Shown here piece by piece: positions 51,795-61,002 of a stretch of DNA of 64,000 nucleotides. This DNA comes from Acetobacterium wieringae. GTDB lineage: Bacteria; Bacillota; Clostridia; Eubacteriales; Eubacteriaceae. Every line of letters begins with the position of its first letter. Position 1 is the first letter of the stretch. The stretch is from positions 1 through 64,000 of the forward strand of contig NZ_LKEU01000035.1 of the NCBI RefSeq assembly GCF_001766835.1, read 5' to 3'. The notes below the pieces were generated by a model. That model did not search any database and was not told where the DNA came from. It was given only the letters and a program-made list of their open reading frames with translations. The position numbers were made by a program, and so were the translations under genes.

Positions 51795-52727
51795 ATGGAA
51801 TTTGTTTTTTTCTTGGCAGCAGCGGTTAAAGCCGGAACCTGCCTGCTTTATGCAACTCTGGGAGAAATTATTTCGGAAAAAGTTGGACACCTCAATCTGG
51901 GGGTCGAGGGGATGATGCAAATGGGTGCCGTCATTGGCTTTATTGCCGGGTTTACTTTTGGTAATCCGTATACGGCGGTTCTTTGTGCCGCTTTGGCCGG
52001 TGCTGCCGGAGCCCTGATTTATGGATTTTTGACGATTAGTTTAAAGGCTAATCAGGTGGTTACCGGCCTTACGCTCAGTATTTTTGGCGTTGGCTTCGCT
52101 GCTTTTTTTGGTAAGAACTTTGTCGGGAAAAAAGTACCGGAAGCAATTACCACTTTTTTTGCTCCAGTTAAGCTACCGATTTTAGGAGACATTCCTTATC
52201 TCGGACAGATCTTTTTTAATCAGAGTGTCTATGTCTATTTTTCCTATTTTTTAGTCGTTGCCATATATATTTATCTCTATAAAACCAAATGGGGACTAAA
52301 TACCCGGATGGTCGGAGAAAACCCGGTGGCAGCCGATGCCAGCGGCATCCCGGTCGATAAGTACAAGTATTTCAACATTGCTCTTTGTGGAGCTCTCTGT
52401 GGGCTGGGCGGCGCCTTTTTATCGCTGGTCTACATCAGTATTTATCCGGTTAATGTGGTCAGTGGCCGGGGCTGGATTGCCGTGGCATTGGTTATCTTTG
52501 CCATGTGGAATCCTGGGAAGGCGATGCTGGGGGCCTACTTTTTTGGGGCTCTGGATATTGCCAGCTTCTGGTTGCAGCAATACAACCTACCGGTTTCGAT
52601 CTATCTGTTTACCGCTTTGCCTTACCTGGCAACGGTGTTTGTGTTGATCTTTACCTCGATGCGCAAGAGCAGCAACAAAAAAGAACCGGCCTGGCTCGGC
52701 AAGAACTATTTCAAGGAAGATCGCTAA
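51795..52727 (+). CDS. ABC transporter permease 2 (nucleoside, BMP type)
   Basis: The 310-residue membrane protein has the LNLGVEGMMQMGAV signature and about eight helices, corresponding to YufQ/NupQ-like permeases. The cytoplasmic coupling segment NTRMVGENPVAADASGI is also typical. It completes a permease pair with the preceding gene. Repeat copy D and a terminator follow the stop codon. Confidence 0.92.
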   Translation: MEFVFFLAAAVKAGTCLLYATLGEIISEKVGHLNLGVEGMMQMGAVIGFIAGFTFGNPYTAVLCAALAGAAGALIYGFLTISLKANQVVTGLTLSIFGVGFAAFFGKNFVGKKVPEAITTFFAPVKLPILGDIPYLGQIFFNQSVYVYFSYFLVVAIYIYLYKTKWGLNTRMVGENPVAADASGIPVDKYKYFNIALCGALCGLGGAFLSLVYISIYPVNVVSGRGWIAVALVIFAMWNPGKAMLGAYFFGALDIASFWLQQYNLPVSIYLFTALPYLATVFVLIFTSMRKSSNKKEPAWLGKNYFKEDR

Positions 52728-52769
52728 GTACAAAAGACCGTCTTATTTAGGTTTGCCGCGTAAGCTACC

Positions 52770-52865
52770 GTACCGACCAATTTTAATCTATTGTTCGCCG
52801 CGGGATCGGACAGGCTCTGCCATGTCCGCCCCAATGCGTACAATCAGATTAATAATTGTCGGTAC
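52770..52865. repeat. 98 bp palindromic repeat, copy D
   Basis: Starts GTACCGACCAATTTTAATC and ends ATAATTGTCGGTAC. Slightly shorter (96 bp) than the others, mainly through loss of part of the left inner arm. Confidence 0.85.
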
Positions 52866-52882
52866 TGCTTTAGTGTTTTATT

Positions 52883-52912
52883 AACCGTCTTTAAAAAGGC
52901 GGTTCTTTTATA
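52883..52912 (+). terminator. Terminator after the nucleoside transporter operon
   Basis: AACCGTCTTT pairs with AAAGGCGGTT (one G-U pair) with a very short loop, followed by CTTTTA. Part of the left arm (ACCGTCTTA) also occurs before repeat D at 52737. Confidence 0.6.
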
Positions 52913-53007
52913 AATCAATCTGTCCTCGTTGGAGAGACAGGTGTAAACAATACTCAAACTATTTTAAGGATGGCAACGTGCTTTATGGTTTTAAATTGAA
53001 AAAACTA

Positions 53008-53016
53008 TGATATAAT
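53008..53016 (+). promoter_or_regulatory. Extended -10 promoter of aroB
   Basis: TGATATAAT about 30 bp before the aroB ATG; no clear -35 box. Confidence 0.5.
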
Positions 53017-53046
53017 AGAGGTTAAGATTTTAAAGGAGCCGAGAAA

Positions 53047-54114
53047 ATGAAGGAATTAATTTGCAAAACAGAGAATACACACCAGTACCCGATTATTATT
53101 GAAAAAGGTATTAAAGGGCGGTTGTCCCAAATGAAAGCGCTCTTTTCCCAGTATCATAAGGTGGTGATTATCACCGATAAAAATGTCGCCAAAGAATATT
53201 TAGGTGAGGTGGAACGGCAGGTTCGTCAAGCTGGGCCCAAGGTTTACAGCATCGTCATTCCCCCTGGAGAAGCCAGTAAGTGTTTGACCCAAACCGCCGA
53301 GATTTACAATGAACTGATTAAATGCAATATCACCCGCAGTGATGCGATTCTGACGCTGGGTGGCGGCGTGGTTGGTGATTTAGGTGGCTTTTGTGCGGCG
53401 ACTTATCTTCGCGGCATCGATCTGATCCAGGTGCCGACTTCACTATTGGCTCAGGTAGACAGCAGTGTTGGTGGTAAAGTCGGGATTGATCTGGATTATG
53501 GCAAGAACCTGGTGGGGGCTTTTCATCAACCCCGGGCCGTGATCATCGATCCTTTATTTCTGGAAACCCTGGAAGATCATTATATGATCGATGGCATGGC
53601 TGAGGTGATCAAATACGGTTGCATCAGCAGTGCACCGCTGTTTGTTAAGCTGATGGGGTATGCCTATTATGAGGATCTGGTCGAAGATATGGAAGAGATC
53701 ATTGCCAAGTGTTGTCAGATCAAACGGGATGTGGTCCAAACTGATGAACATGAACAGGGTTTGCGCCGGATTTTGAATTTTGGACACACCATCGGTCATG
53801 TGGTGGAAACCTATTTTAAATTCAAGAAATATTCCCACGGCGAAGCGGTGGCCATTGGCATGGCCCAGATCACCAAGAAAACTGTTGCTGAAGGGATCGG
53901 TCAGAAAGATACCTACGACAACATCATCGAAATACTGGAGAATTACGGGCTACCAACCGAACTGCCTAAAATGCCTTTGGACAAGGTTCAGGAAATACTG
54001 TTCACTGACAAAAAATTCGAGAATGACTCGCTTTATATCTGTGCCCTGGAAAAAATCGGCAAGGCCCAGATTGTTAAAATCCAGAAACCCCAGGCCATCG
54101 AACTGTTTAGATAG
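53047..54114 (+). CDS. aroB: 3-dehydroquinate synthase
   Basis: AroB cyclises DAHP to 3-dehydroquinate, using NAD and a divalent metal. The 355-residue protein has the glycine-rich NAD-binding GGGVVGDLGGFCAATYLRG, VPTSLLAQVDSSVGGK, the metal-binding histidine loop FGHTIGHVVE and HGEAVAIGM. Starts with ATG after AAGGAG. It is the first gene of aroB, aroA, aroC and chorismate mutase, but repeat copy E separates it from aroA, so aroA may have its own promoter. Confidence 0.96.
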   Translation: MKELICKTENTHQYPIIIEKGIKGRLSQMKALFSQYHKVVIITDKNVAKEYLGEVERQVRQAGPKVYSIVIPPGEASKCLTQTAEIYNELIKCNITRSDAILTLGGGVVGDLGGFCAATYLRGIDLIQVPTSLLAQVDSSVGGKVGIDLDYGKNLVGAFHQPRAVIIDPLFLETLEDHYMIDGMAEVIKYGCISSAPLFVKLMGYAYYEDLVEDMEEIIAKCCQIKRDVVQTDEHEQGLRRILNFGHTIGHVVETYFKFKKYSHGEAVAIGMAQITKKTVAEGIGQKDTYDNIIEILENYGLPTELPKMPLDKVQEILFTDKKFENDSLYICALEKIGKAQIVKIQKPQAIELFR

Positions 54115-54143
54115 TGGTTGCAAAAACAGAGATTTAGAATACC

Positions 54144-54241
54144 GTACCGACCAATTGTTAATCTGTTGTTCGCCACAAGCTCGGACAGGCTATGCCGTGT
54201 CCGCCTTGATGCGTACAACATGATCTAACAATTTTCGGTAC
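54144..54241. repeat. 98 bp palindromic repeat, copy E
   Basis: Starts GTACCGACCAATTGTTAATC and ends ACAATTTTCGGTAC, followed by TGGGTTAG as in copies B and C. Its position 30 bp after the aroB stop codon suggests it acts as an RNA hairpin between aroB and aroA. Confidence 0.86.
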
Positions 54242-54305
54242 TGGGTTAGCCTTTTTTCCATTTGCGAAGTTGAAAAAGTGATAATAGAAAATTAAGAGGA
54301 AGAAA

Positions 54306-55607
54306 ATGAGAACGATAGAAATTACACCAAGGTTATTAAGCGGCAGTCTGGAAATACCGCCGTCAAAAAGTGTCAGTCACCGGGCGATAATTGCGGCTGG
54401 GTTGGCTAAGGGTGAAAGCGTGATTTCAAATGTGCTGATGTCACAGGATATGATTGCCACCTGTGAAGCCATGATCGCTTTGGGGGCCAGCATTGAAAAG
54501 CAAGAAGAGCAAAACGGTCGTTTTACCCTGACGATTAGGGGCTGCGATCCGCTGGTGCTGAAGTCGGAGACGATCCAATGCAACGAATCGGGGTCAACGC
54601 TGCGGTTTATTATCCCAATTGTGTTGCTGCAGCCAAAGCGGGCGATCATTACCGGAAAAGGACGGCTGGTTACCCGGCCGATGAAACCTTATTATGATAT
54701 ATTTGCTGAAAAAGGCATCCAGTATGAACATCTTAATAAGGACCAGGATTTACCCCTGGCAGTGGAAGGAATGTTGACACCAGGCGTCTATCAGATAGAT
54801 GGCGGGGTTAGCTCACAGTTTATTACCGGGCTGCTTTTTGCCCTGCCGCTTCTCAATGGCGATTCGGTGATCGAACTGACATCAACGCTGGAATCCAAAC
54901 CCTACATTGACATCACGCTGGACGTTTTAAAGAGTTTTGGGATTGTGATTATCAATGAGAATGATCAGCGTTTTGTGATCAAAGGGAATCAGGTCTATAC
55001 TCCCAGTAACTATCAGGTTGAAGGTGATTTTTCTCAGGGCGCATTCTGGCTGGTGGCGGGTACCATTGGTAAACAGATGGATTGTTGCGATTTAAATGTT
55101 GCATCGCAACAGGGAGATAAGGTGATTGTCGACATCTTAAAAGAAATGGGTGGCGATATCAGTATTGGCGCAGATAAATTAATTGTCAAAAAAGCTGAAA
55201 CCGTAGGAACCATTATTGATGTATCCCAGTGCCCGGATTTGGTTCCGATATTGGCAGTTGTTGGGAGTCTGAGCAAGGGTACCACTACGATTATCAATGG
55301 CGAGCGGCTCCGTTTTAAAGAATCGGATCGCTTGATGGCCACCGCTGATGTGCTGAACAAACTGGGTGGTAAGGTGGAAGAAACTGCCGATGGTCTGGTG
55401 ATTCATGGGGTTGACCGTTTCACTGGCGGCCAGGTTACGAGTCATAACGATCACCGGATTGCTATGGCGGTGGCGATTGCATCGATTTGTGCTACTGGCA
55501 AAATTATTCTTGATGGTGCTGAAGCTGTTAATAAATCTTACCCTCATTTTTGGGAAGACTTCATGGTAATGGGAGGTGAGTGGATTGGGCTCGACCTGGG
55601 GAAATAA
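54306..55607 (+). CDS. aroA: 3-phosphoshikimate 1-carboxyvinyltransferase (EPSP synthase)
   Basis: Joins PEP and shikimate-3-phosphate. The 433-residue protein has the SKSVSHRAIIAAGLA N-terminal motif, NESGSTLRFIIP (the phosphate-binding loop equivalent to NAGTAMR in class I enzymes, but with a different sequence), GDFSQGAFWLV and RLRFKESDRL. Start ATG with AGAGGAAG upstream. Its end overlaps the aroC start. Confidence 0.95.
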   Translation: MRTIEITPRLLSGSLEIPPSKSVSHRAIIAAGLAKGESVISNVLMSQDMIATCEAMIALGASIEKQEEQNGRFTLTIRGCDPLVLKSETIQCNESGSTLRFIIPIVLLQPKRAIITGKGRLVTRPMKPYYDIFAEKGIQYEHLNKDQDLPLAVEGMLTPGVYQIDGGVSSQFITGLLFALPLLNGDSVIELTSTLESKPYIDITLDVLKSFGIVIINENDQRFVIKGNQVYTPSNYQVEGDFSQGAFWLVAGTIGKQMDCCDLNVASQQGDKVIVDILKEMGGDISIGADKLIVKKAETVGTIIDVSQCPDLVPILAVVGSLSKGTTTIINGERLRFKESDRLMATADVLNKLGGKVEETADGLVIHGVDRFTGGQVTSHNDHRIAMAVAIASICATGKIILDGAEAVNKSYPHFWEDFMVMGGEWIGLDLGK

Positions 55608-56664
55608 ATTTAAAGTTTCAATTTTTGGTGAATCCCACGGCAATGGCATTGGTGCCATTATTGATGGCCTTCCGGCTGGGATTGACATCGATCTGGATCG
55701 GGTTCAGAATGAGCTAAACCGTCGGGCCGCCCGGGGAAATCCGCTGGCCACGCCCCGAAAGGAAGGCGATCAGATTGAAGTCCTCAGTGGTGTTTTCAAT
55801 GGTAAAACCACCGGGGCCCCGCTGGCCGGATTGATCCGCAATGAAAATACCCGTTCCGGTGATTATGCCAAAACCAAGGATCTGATGCGACCGGGTCACG
55901 CTGATTATGCGGCCAGCGTGCGCTATGGTGGCTTTCAGGATTATCGCGGTGGCGGCCACTTTTCCGGTCGTTTGACGGCACCTCTGGTATTTGCCGGAGC
56001 CATCGCCAAAGAGATCATCCGAGTGATCCGACCAGAGCTGGGAATCGGCAGTCGGATTGTTTCGATCGGGAATGTAAAGGACACTGAGGTTTGTGACTGG
56101 AAGGTTTACAAAACCCTGAGCAAGGGTTTTGTAAACCCGGCTTTTCCGCTTTATCATGCCAAACTGGAAGATGCCATGAAACAGGAGATCATTGAGGCGA
56201 TGGCCGATGATGACTCGGTGGGTGGTATGGTGGAAGGCTTTATTACCGGTCTGGAACCGGGAATTGGCAATCCCTTTTTCGAATCCATTGAAAGCCGGTT
56301 ATCGGCCTTACTGTTTTCCATTCCGGCAGTCAAAGGGGTGACCTTTGGGGCTGGTTTTGAGGTGGCCAGCCTGCGGGGGTCTCAAACCAATGATGCGCTG
56401 CGCATTATGGATGGACAGATCGAGGCAGTTACCAACTATAACGGCGGCATCAATGGCGGAATTTCGAACGGGATGCCAATTGTTTTTCAGGTGGCTTTTA
56501 AACCGACACCTTCTATTGGTAAAGAACAGCAGACCATTAATCTGGCGGAAAGAAAAAAGGCTGTCCTGACCATACAGGGGCGTCATGATCCCTGTATTGT
56601 TGTCCGGGCCTTTCCGGTGGTGGAAGCTGCCACCGCCATCTGTCTGGCTGATTTTTTAATTTAA
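55585..56664 (+). CDS. aroC: Chorismate synthase
   Basis: Makes chorismate from EPSP using reduced FMN. The 359-residue protein starts MGSTWGNKFKVSIFGESHG, the standard N-terminus; it therefore starts at TTG 55585, 7 nt from GGAGGTGA, rather than GTG 55576. Other signatures: RPGHADYA, GGGHFSGRLTAPLVFAGA, NGGINGGISNGMPI and the C-terminal GRHDPCIVVRAFPVVEA. The gene begins 23 bp before the aroA stop, so the two are coupled. Confidence 0.96.
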   Translation: MGSTWGNKFKVSIFGESHGNGIGAIIDGLPAGIDIDLDRVQNELNRRAARGNPLATPRKEGDQIEVLSGVFNGKTTGAPLAGLIRNENTRSGDYAKTKDLMRPGHADYAASVRYGGFQDYRGGGHFSGRLTAPLVFAGAIAKEIIRVIRPELGIGSRIVSIGNVKDTEVCDWKVYKTLSKGFVNPAFPLYHAKLEDAMKQEIIEAMADDDSVGGMVEGFITGLEPGIGNPFFESIESRLSALLFSIPAVKGVTFGAGFEVASLRGSQTNDALRIMDGQIEAVTNYNGGINGGISNGMPIVFQVAFKPTPSIGKEQQTINLAERKKAVLTIQGRHDPCIVVRAFPVVEAATAICLADFLI

Positions 56665-56675
56665 GGAGGTTGCCA

Positions 56676-56972
56676 TTGAAGTCATTAGATGAAATCAGAA
56701 ATGAAATCGATGCGATCGATGCTCAGATGCGGGTGTTGTTTGAACAGCGGATGGATTGTATCCAGGCAGTCGCTGAATATAAATACAGTAACCACGGGAA
56801 TATATTCGATCAAAGTCGGGAAGAAAAAATGCTGAAAAAAAATCTGATCCAGCTGAAAAACAAGAATTATGGAAAAGAATATGAACGGTTTCTGAATGAA
56901 ATTCTGGTTTCAAGCAAGGCGTACCAGAAAGACTGGATACAAAAAAAGGAAATCACGGAGCGAGGCAAATAG
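56676..56972 (+). CDS. Chorismate mutase (AroQ class)
   Basis: The 98-residue all-helical protein has the N-terminal EIRNEIDAIDAQMRVLFEQRM with the conserved arginines, VAEYKYSN and FDQSREEKML, typical of AroQ-fold mutases that turn chorismate into prephenate. TTG 56676 is preferred over TTG 56670 because AAGGAGG lies 6 nt away. It follows aroC by 11 bp. Confidence 0.9.
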   Translation: MKSLDEIRNEIDAIDAQMRVLFEQRMDCIQAVAEYKYSNHGNIFDQSREEKMLKKNLIQLKNKNYGKEYERFLNEILVSSKAYQKDWIQKKEITERGK

Positions 56973-56974
56973 CA

Positions 56975-57304
56975 ATGGATATCGGAATGCTGATAATTGT
57001 GCTGGTGATTGTGATTCCTGGCTATTTTCTGGTTAGACGGCTCTCAACGACGCTTTATTCGGATAACCAGAAGATGGAAGCAGAAACCGAAAGACGCTAT
57101 GGTTTTCAACGTCTGGAAAATGAACGGATCGAAAAAGCCAAAGCAAAGGAAATTGATGAAGCAAGGAGCAATTCGAAACCGTATCAACGAATTCCAAGAA
57201 GAATTGTTCGGGCTCCCCAAAAAACAGATATGACGGTGGTGAAAAAATATCGCCGCCGGGTAACAGACGAAAAGTTAAATAAAGTAAACATTAAGCAGAA
57301 GTGA
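56975..57304 (+). CDS. Small membrane protein of unknown function
   Basis: The 109-residue protein has one N-terminal membrane helix (IGMLIIVLVIVIPGYFLV), then a highly charged lysine/arginine/glutamate-rich tail ending in KYRRRVTDEKLNKVN. It starts 2 bp after the chorismate mutase stop, in the same transcript. No recognisable family; probably a membrane anchor with a nucleic-acid or lipid-binding tail. Confidence 0.6.
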   Translation: MDIGMLIIVLVIVIPGYFLVRRLSTTLYSDNQKMEAETERRYGFQRLENERIEKAKAKEIDEARSNSKPYQRIPRRIVRAPQKTDMTVVKKYRRRVTDEKLNKVNIKQK

Positions 57305-57415
57305 CGAGAAATCCGTTTTAAGGCGAAATCAGGTAGAACTGCAGACGAAAAAGCAGCTGAAAAAAATAATTTGATATTCCTGAAAAAATAGCTTTAATAT
57401 TTCTGTACAATTTTA

Positions 57416-57421
57416 TATAAT
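57416..57421 (+). promoter_or_regulatory. Possible -10 box for pyruvate carboxylase
   Basis: TATAAT about 70 bp before the ATG, in a T-rich gap (57305-57491). The -35 region is not convincing. Confidence 0.35.
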
Positions 57422-57491
57422 AGCTACAATTAATTTTTTGCAAATGAGAATTAGGATGCATAAAAATGCATGCAGGAAAGTAGAAGGAAAG

Positions 57492-60400
57492 ATGAAGAAG
57501 TTTAATAAAGTACTAATCGCCAATCGCGGAGAAATTGCCATCCGGATTATTCGGGCCTGTCAGGAACTGGGCATTCATACCGTAGCCATCTATGCGCAGG
57601 AAGATAAGCTGTCTCTTTTTAGAACCAAGGCTGATGAGTCCTACCTGATCACTGGCACCAGTGGTCCAGTGGAAGCCTATTTGGATATGGATAAGATCAT
57701 TACCCTGGCCAAGAAAAAAGAAGTCGATGCCATTCATCCTGGTTATGGTTTTCTTTCGGAGAATCCACTTTTTGCAAAACGCTGTGAAGAAGAAGGAATT
57801 GTCTTTATCGGACCAACCCATGAAATGATGGAAAAAATGGGTGATAAGATTCAATCGAAGATTGTTGCCAAAAGTGTCAATGTGCCAACCATTCCTGGAG
57901 TTGAAAAACCAATTACCTCGGATTCGGAAGCCCTGGAGTTTGCAAAGAAAGCCGGCTATCCTATTATTCTAAAAGCAGCTGCAGGTGGCGGCGGTCGGGG
58001 AATGCGAATTGTCCGGGAAGAAAAAGACCTCTTAAAAGAGTTCCATTCGGCTACCAGTGAAGCAACCAAGGCTTTTGGTGATGGCACCATTTTTGTGGAA
58101 AAATATCTGGAAGAACCCAAACATATTGAAGTACAGATCCTTGGCGATCACCACGGCAATGTAGTTCATCTTTTTGAGCGGGATTGTTCAATCCAGCGTC
58201 GCCACCAGAAGATCGTTGAATTTACACCCTCATTAAGCATCAATGACGAGCAGCGTCAGGCCATCTGCAAGGATGCCCTGAAACTGGCCAAGGAAGTCAA
58301 TTATCGGAATGCCGGAACGATTGAGTTTCTGGTTGATAAGAAGGGCGATCACTATTTCATTGAAATGAACCCCCGAATTCAGGTGGAACATACCGTCACC
58401 GAACTGGTTACTGGCATCGATCTGGTTCAGTCGCAGATTTTAATTGCCCAGGGTTTACCACTGGATTCGGCCGAAATTGGCATTCCCAGTCAGGATGCGA
58501 TTGAAACCCGGGGCGCAGCAATCCAATGCCGGATTACCACAGAAGACCCGAAAAATCACTTTATGCCAGATACCGGACGATTGGATGTCTACCGTACCGG
58601 CAGTGGCTTTGGGATTCGTCTTGATGGCGGTAATGGTTTTACCGGTGCTGAAATCACCCCCTATTATGATAGCCTGCTGGTAAAAAGCACTGCATTTTCC
58701 AGAAACTTTGAAGATGCCCGTCGTAAAGCGGTACGGGGACTCAAGGAGATGAAAATTGAAGGGGTTCAGACCAATAAGGATTTTCTGATCAATGTGCTTC
58801 AGCATCCCACCTTTATCGGCGGAAAATGTGATACCAAGTTTATTGATGATCATCCGGAACTGTTTGAAATTGAAGATCAGAAGAGTGAAGCGTCCAACGT
58901 CCTCAAATATTTCGGAAATATCATCGTCAATGAAACCTTCGGTAACAAGCCGGATTATGATGAACCCTATATCCCCACAATTCCCGTGGATACCGAATTC
59001 CGGGGCAGTAAACAAATACTCGATGAACAGGGTCCAGCTGGCCTGGTGCAATGGATCAAGGATCAGGAAAAACTGTTGCTGGTTGATACCACCTTTAGAG
59101 ATGCACATCAATCCATCGCTGCGACCCGGGTACGTAGCCGGGATATGATCAAGATTGCACGGGAAACGGCGGCCCTGGTACCCGATCTTTTTGCTCTGGA
59201 AATGTGGGGCGGCGCAACCTTTGATGTGGCGTATCGTTTCTTAAAAGAATCACCATGGCGACGGTTGGATGAACTGCGCAAGCGGGTACCCAATATTTTG
59301 TTCCAGATGCTTCTTCGTGGCGCCAATGCTGTGGGCTATAAAAACTATCCGGATAACGTCATTCGGGCCTTTGTTCAGGAAGCGGCCAAAAGTGGTATCG
59401 ATATTTTCCGGATATTCGACTCCCTCAACTGGATGGACGGAATGAAGATTTCGATTGATGAGGTCTTAAAAACCGATAAGATTGCTGAGGTCAGCATCTG
59501 TTATACCGGCGATATTCTCGATACTTCCCGAACCAAATATAATCTTGACTACTACCTGAGAATGGCCCGGGAAATTGAAAAAACGGGGGCTCATATTCTG
59601 GCGATTAAGGATATGTCAGGTTTATTAAAACCAGGCGCCGCTTATAAACTGATTGAAGCGTTAAAACAGGAAGTCAGTATGCCAATCCATCTGCACACCC
59701 ACGATACCACCGGTAACGGAGTAGCCACGGTGCTCTTTGGACAAATGGCCGGCGCTGATATTGCCGATGCAGCTTTGAATGGAGTCAGTGGTTTAACCTC
59801 GCAGCCGGCGCTTAACTCGATTGTGGCCGCACTCAAAAATACCCCTCGGGATACCGGCTTAAATGAGGACGAACTCCAGATTTTATCGGATTACTGGGGT
59901 ACGACCCGTCAGGTTTACAGTAAGTTTGAATCGGAGCTGAAATCCGGCTCCACTGAGATCTATAAACTGGAAATTCCGGGGGGGCAATATTCCAATCTCC
60001 GGGCTCAGGTGGAAAGCTTTGGTTTAGGGCATAAATTTAGAGAAGTTAAAGAAAAATATATGGAAGCGAACCTGATGCTGGGGGATATTGTTAAAGTAAC
60101 CCCTTCATCAAAAACCGTTGGAGACTTGGCTATTTTTATGGTTCAGAATGATCTGACTGTCGATAATATTAAAACCAAGGGCAAGGAGTTATCCTATCCG
60201 GATTCAGTGGTCGATTTTTATAAGGGCATGATTGGTCAGCCGGAGGGTGGATTTGATCCGGAACTGCAAAAAATTGTCTTGAAGGGCATTGAACCGATTA
60301 CCGTGCGTCCTGGAGCATTATTACCGGATGAAGATTTTGATAAAATCAAACGGGAGTTTAAAGAAGAATTCGGTTGCGAGCTGGATGACCGGGAAGTGTT

Positions 60401-60920
60401 AAGTGTAGCCCTATATCCTAAAGTCATGAAAGAATATGTTGAATTTATTCAGGAATACGGCGACTTTATGCGAATGGAAAGTCATGCCTTCTTCTATGGA
60501 CTAAAAGTGGGTGAGGTTATCGACGTTGAAGTGTCCAAGGGCAAACGCTTCATCATTAAGCTGGTCAGTATTGGTGTACCCAATGATGAGGGAATGTGTC
60601 CGGTGATGTTTGAAGTGGATGGTTTCCGTCGGGAAATCTACGTTGAAGACAAGCGCAGTCTGTCAGCGAAACAGAAGGTTACGATGCTGAAGGCCGATCC
60701 CAAAAACTCGAAACAGATTGGTTCAGGGATTCCTGGAACGGTTTTAAAAGTACTGGTCAACGAAGGGGAAGTGGTTAAACAAAACCAGGCCCTGGTTGTT
60801 GTTGAAGCGATGAAAATGGAAACCGAAATGGTCGCCAGCGAAGACGGCAAAGTCAAGCGAATTTACGTTTCTGAAGGGCAAAGTGTCCAATCCGGCGAAT
60901 TGATTGTAGAAATGGAATAA
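57492..60920 (+). CDS. pyc: Pyruvate carboxylase
   Basis: The 1142-residue single-chain enzyme makes oxaloacetate from pyruvate, ATP and bicarbonate. Domains in order: biotin carboxylase (about 1-450; KFNKVLIANRGEIAIR, AAAGGGGRGMR, EMNPRIQVEHTVTE), carboxyltransferase (about 525-810; LLVDTTFRDAHQS and MWGGATFD), the PYC/OADA conserved domain (about 830-1030), and the biotinyl domain with EAMKMET (biotin lysine about 1107). Starts at ATG with GAAGGAAAG upstream; an ATG 54 bp further upstream (57438) is not favoured because the family starts here. In an acetogen it would supply oxaloacetate for biosynthesis. A terminator follows. Confidence 0.97.
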   Translation: MKKFNKVLIANRGEIAIRIIRACQELGIHTVAIYAQEDKLSLFRTKADESYLITGTSGPVEAYLDMDKIITLAKKKEVDAIHPGYGFLSENPLFAKRCEEEGIVFIGPTHEMMEKMGDKIQSKIVAKSVNVPTIPGVEKPITSDSEALEFAKKAGYPIILKAAAGGGGRGMRIVREEKDLLKEFHSATSEATKAFGDGTIFVEKYLEEPKHIEVQILGDHHGNVVHLFERDCSIQRRHQKIVEFTPSLSINDEQRQAICKDALKLAKEVNYRNAGTIEFLVDKKGDHYFIEMNPRIQVEHTVTELVTGIDLVQSQILIAQGLPLDSAEIGIPSQDAIETRGAAIQCRITTEDPKNHFMPDTGRLDVYRTGSGFGIRLDGGNGFTGAEITPYYDSLLVKSTAFSRNFEDARRKAVRGLKEMKIEGVQTNKDFLINVLQHPTFIGGKCDTKFIDDHPELFEIEDQKSEASNVLKYFGNIIVNETFGNKPDYDEPYIPTIPVDTEFRGSKQILDEQGPAGLVQWIKDQEKLLLVDTTFRDAHQSIAATRVRSRDMIKIARETAALVPDLFALEMWGGATFDVAYRFLKESPWRRLDELRKRVPNILFQMLLRGANAVGYKNYPDNVIRAFVQEAAKSGIDIFRIFDSLNWMDGMKISIDEVLKTDKIAEVSICYTGDILDTSRTKYNLDYYLRMAREIEKTGAHILAIKDMSGLLKPGAAYKLIEALKQEVSMPIHLHTHDTTGNGVATVLFGQMAGADIADAALNGVSGLTSQPALNSIVAALKNTPRDTGLNEDELQILSDYWGTTRQVYSKFESELKSGSTEIYKLEIPGGQYSNLRAQVESFGLGHKFREVKEKYMEANLMLGDIVKVTPSSKTVGDLAIFMVQNDLTVDNIKTKGKELSYPDSVVDFYKGMIGQPEGGFDPELQKIVLKGIEPITVRPGALLPDEDFDKIKREFKEEFGCELDDREVLSVALYPKVMKEYVEFIQEYGDFMRMESHAFFYGLKVGEVIDVEVSKGKRFIIKLVSIGVPNDEGMCPVMFEVDGFRREIYVEDKRSLSAKQKVTMLKADPKNSKQIGSGIPGTVLKVLVNEGEVVKQNQALVVVEAMKMETEMVASEDGKVKRIYVSEGQSVQSGELIVEME

Positions 60921-60943
60921 GTATTAATCACAGGCGTAATAAC

Positions 60944-60990
60944 AAAAAAAGAAGTGACCACCATTAAGTTGGCGGATCACTTCTTTTTAG
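60944..60990. terminator. Bidirectional terminator between pyc and the surface protein gene
   Basis: AAAAAAGAAGTGA pairs with TCACTTCTTTTT around an inner CCACCATTAAGTTGG hairpin. Confidence 0.85.
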
Positions 60991-61002
60991 TTTGTCAGAG
61001 TG

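Larger units (their letters stand above)
52728..53046. other. Gap between the transporter operon and aroB
   Basis: Contains repeat copy D, a terminator and the aroB promoter. Nothing else is recognisable. Confidence 0.6.

Noticed and set aside
56975..57304. Small membrane protein considered as prephenate dehydratase-related
   Set aside because: It has only a membrane helix and a charged tail, with no ACT or PDT motif.
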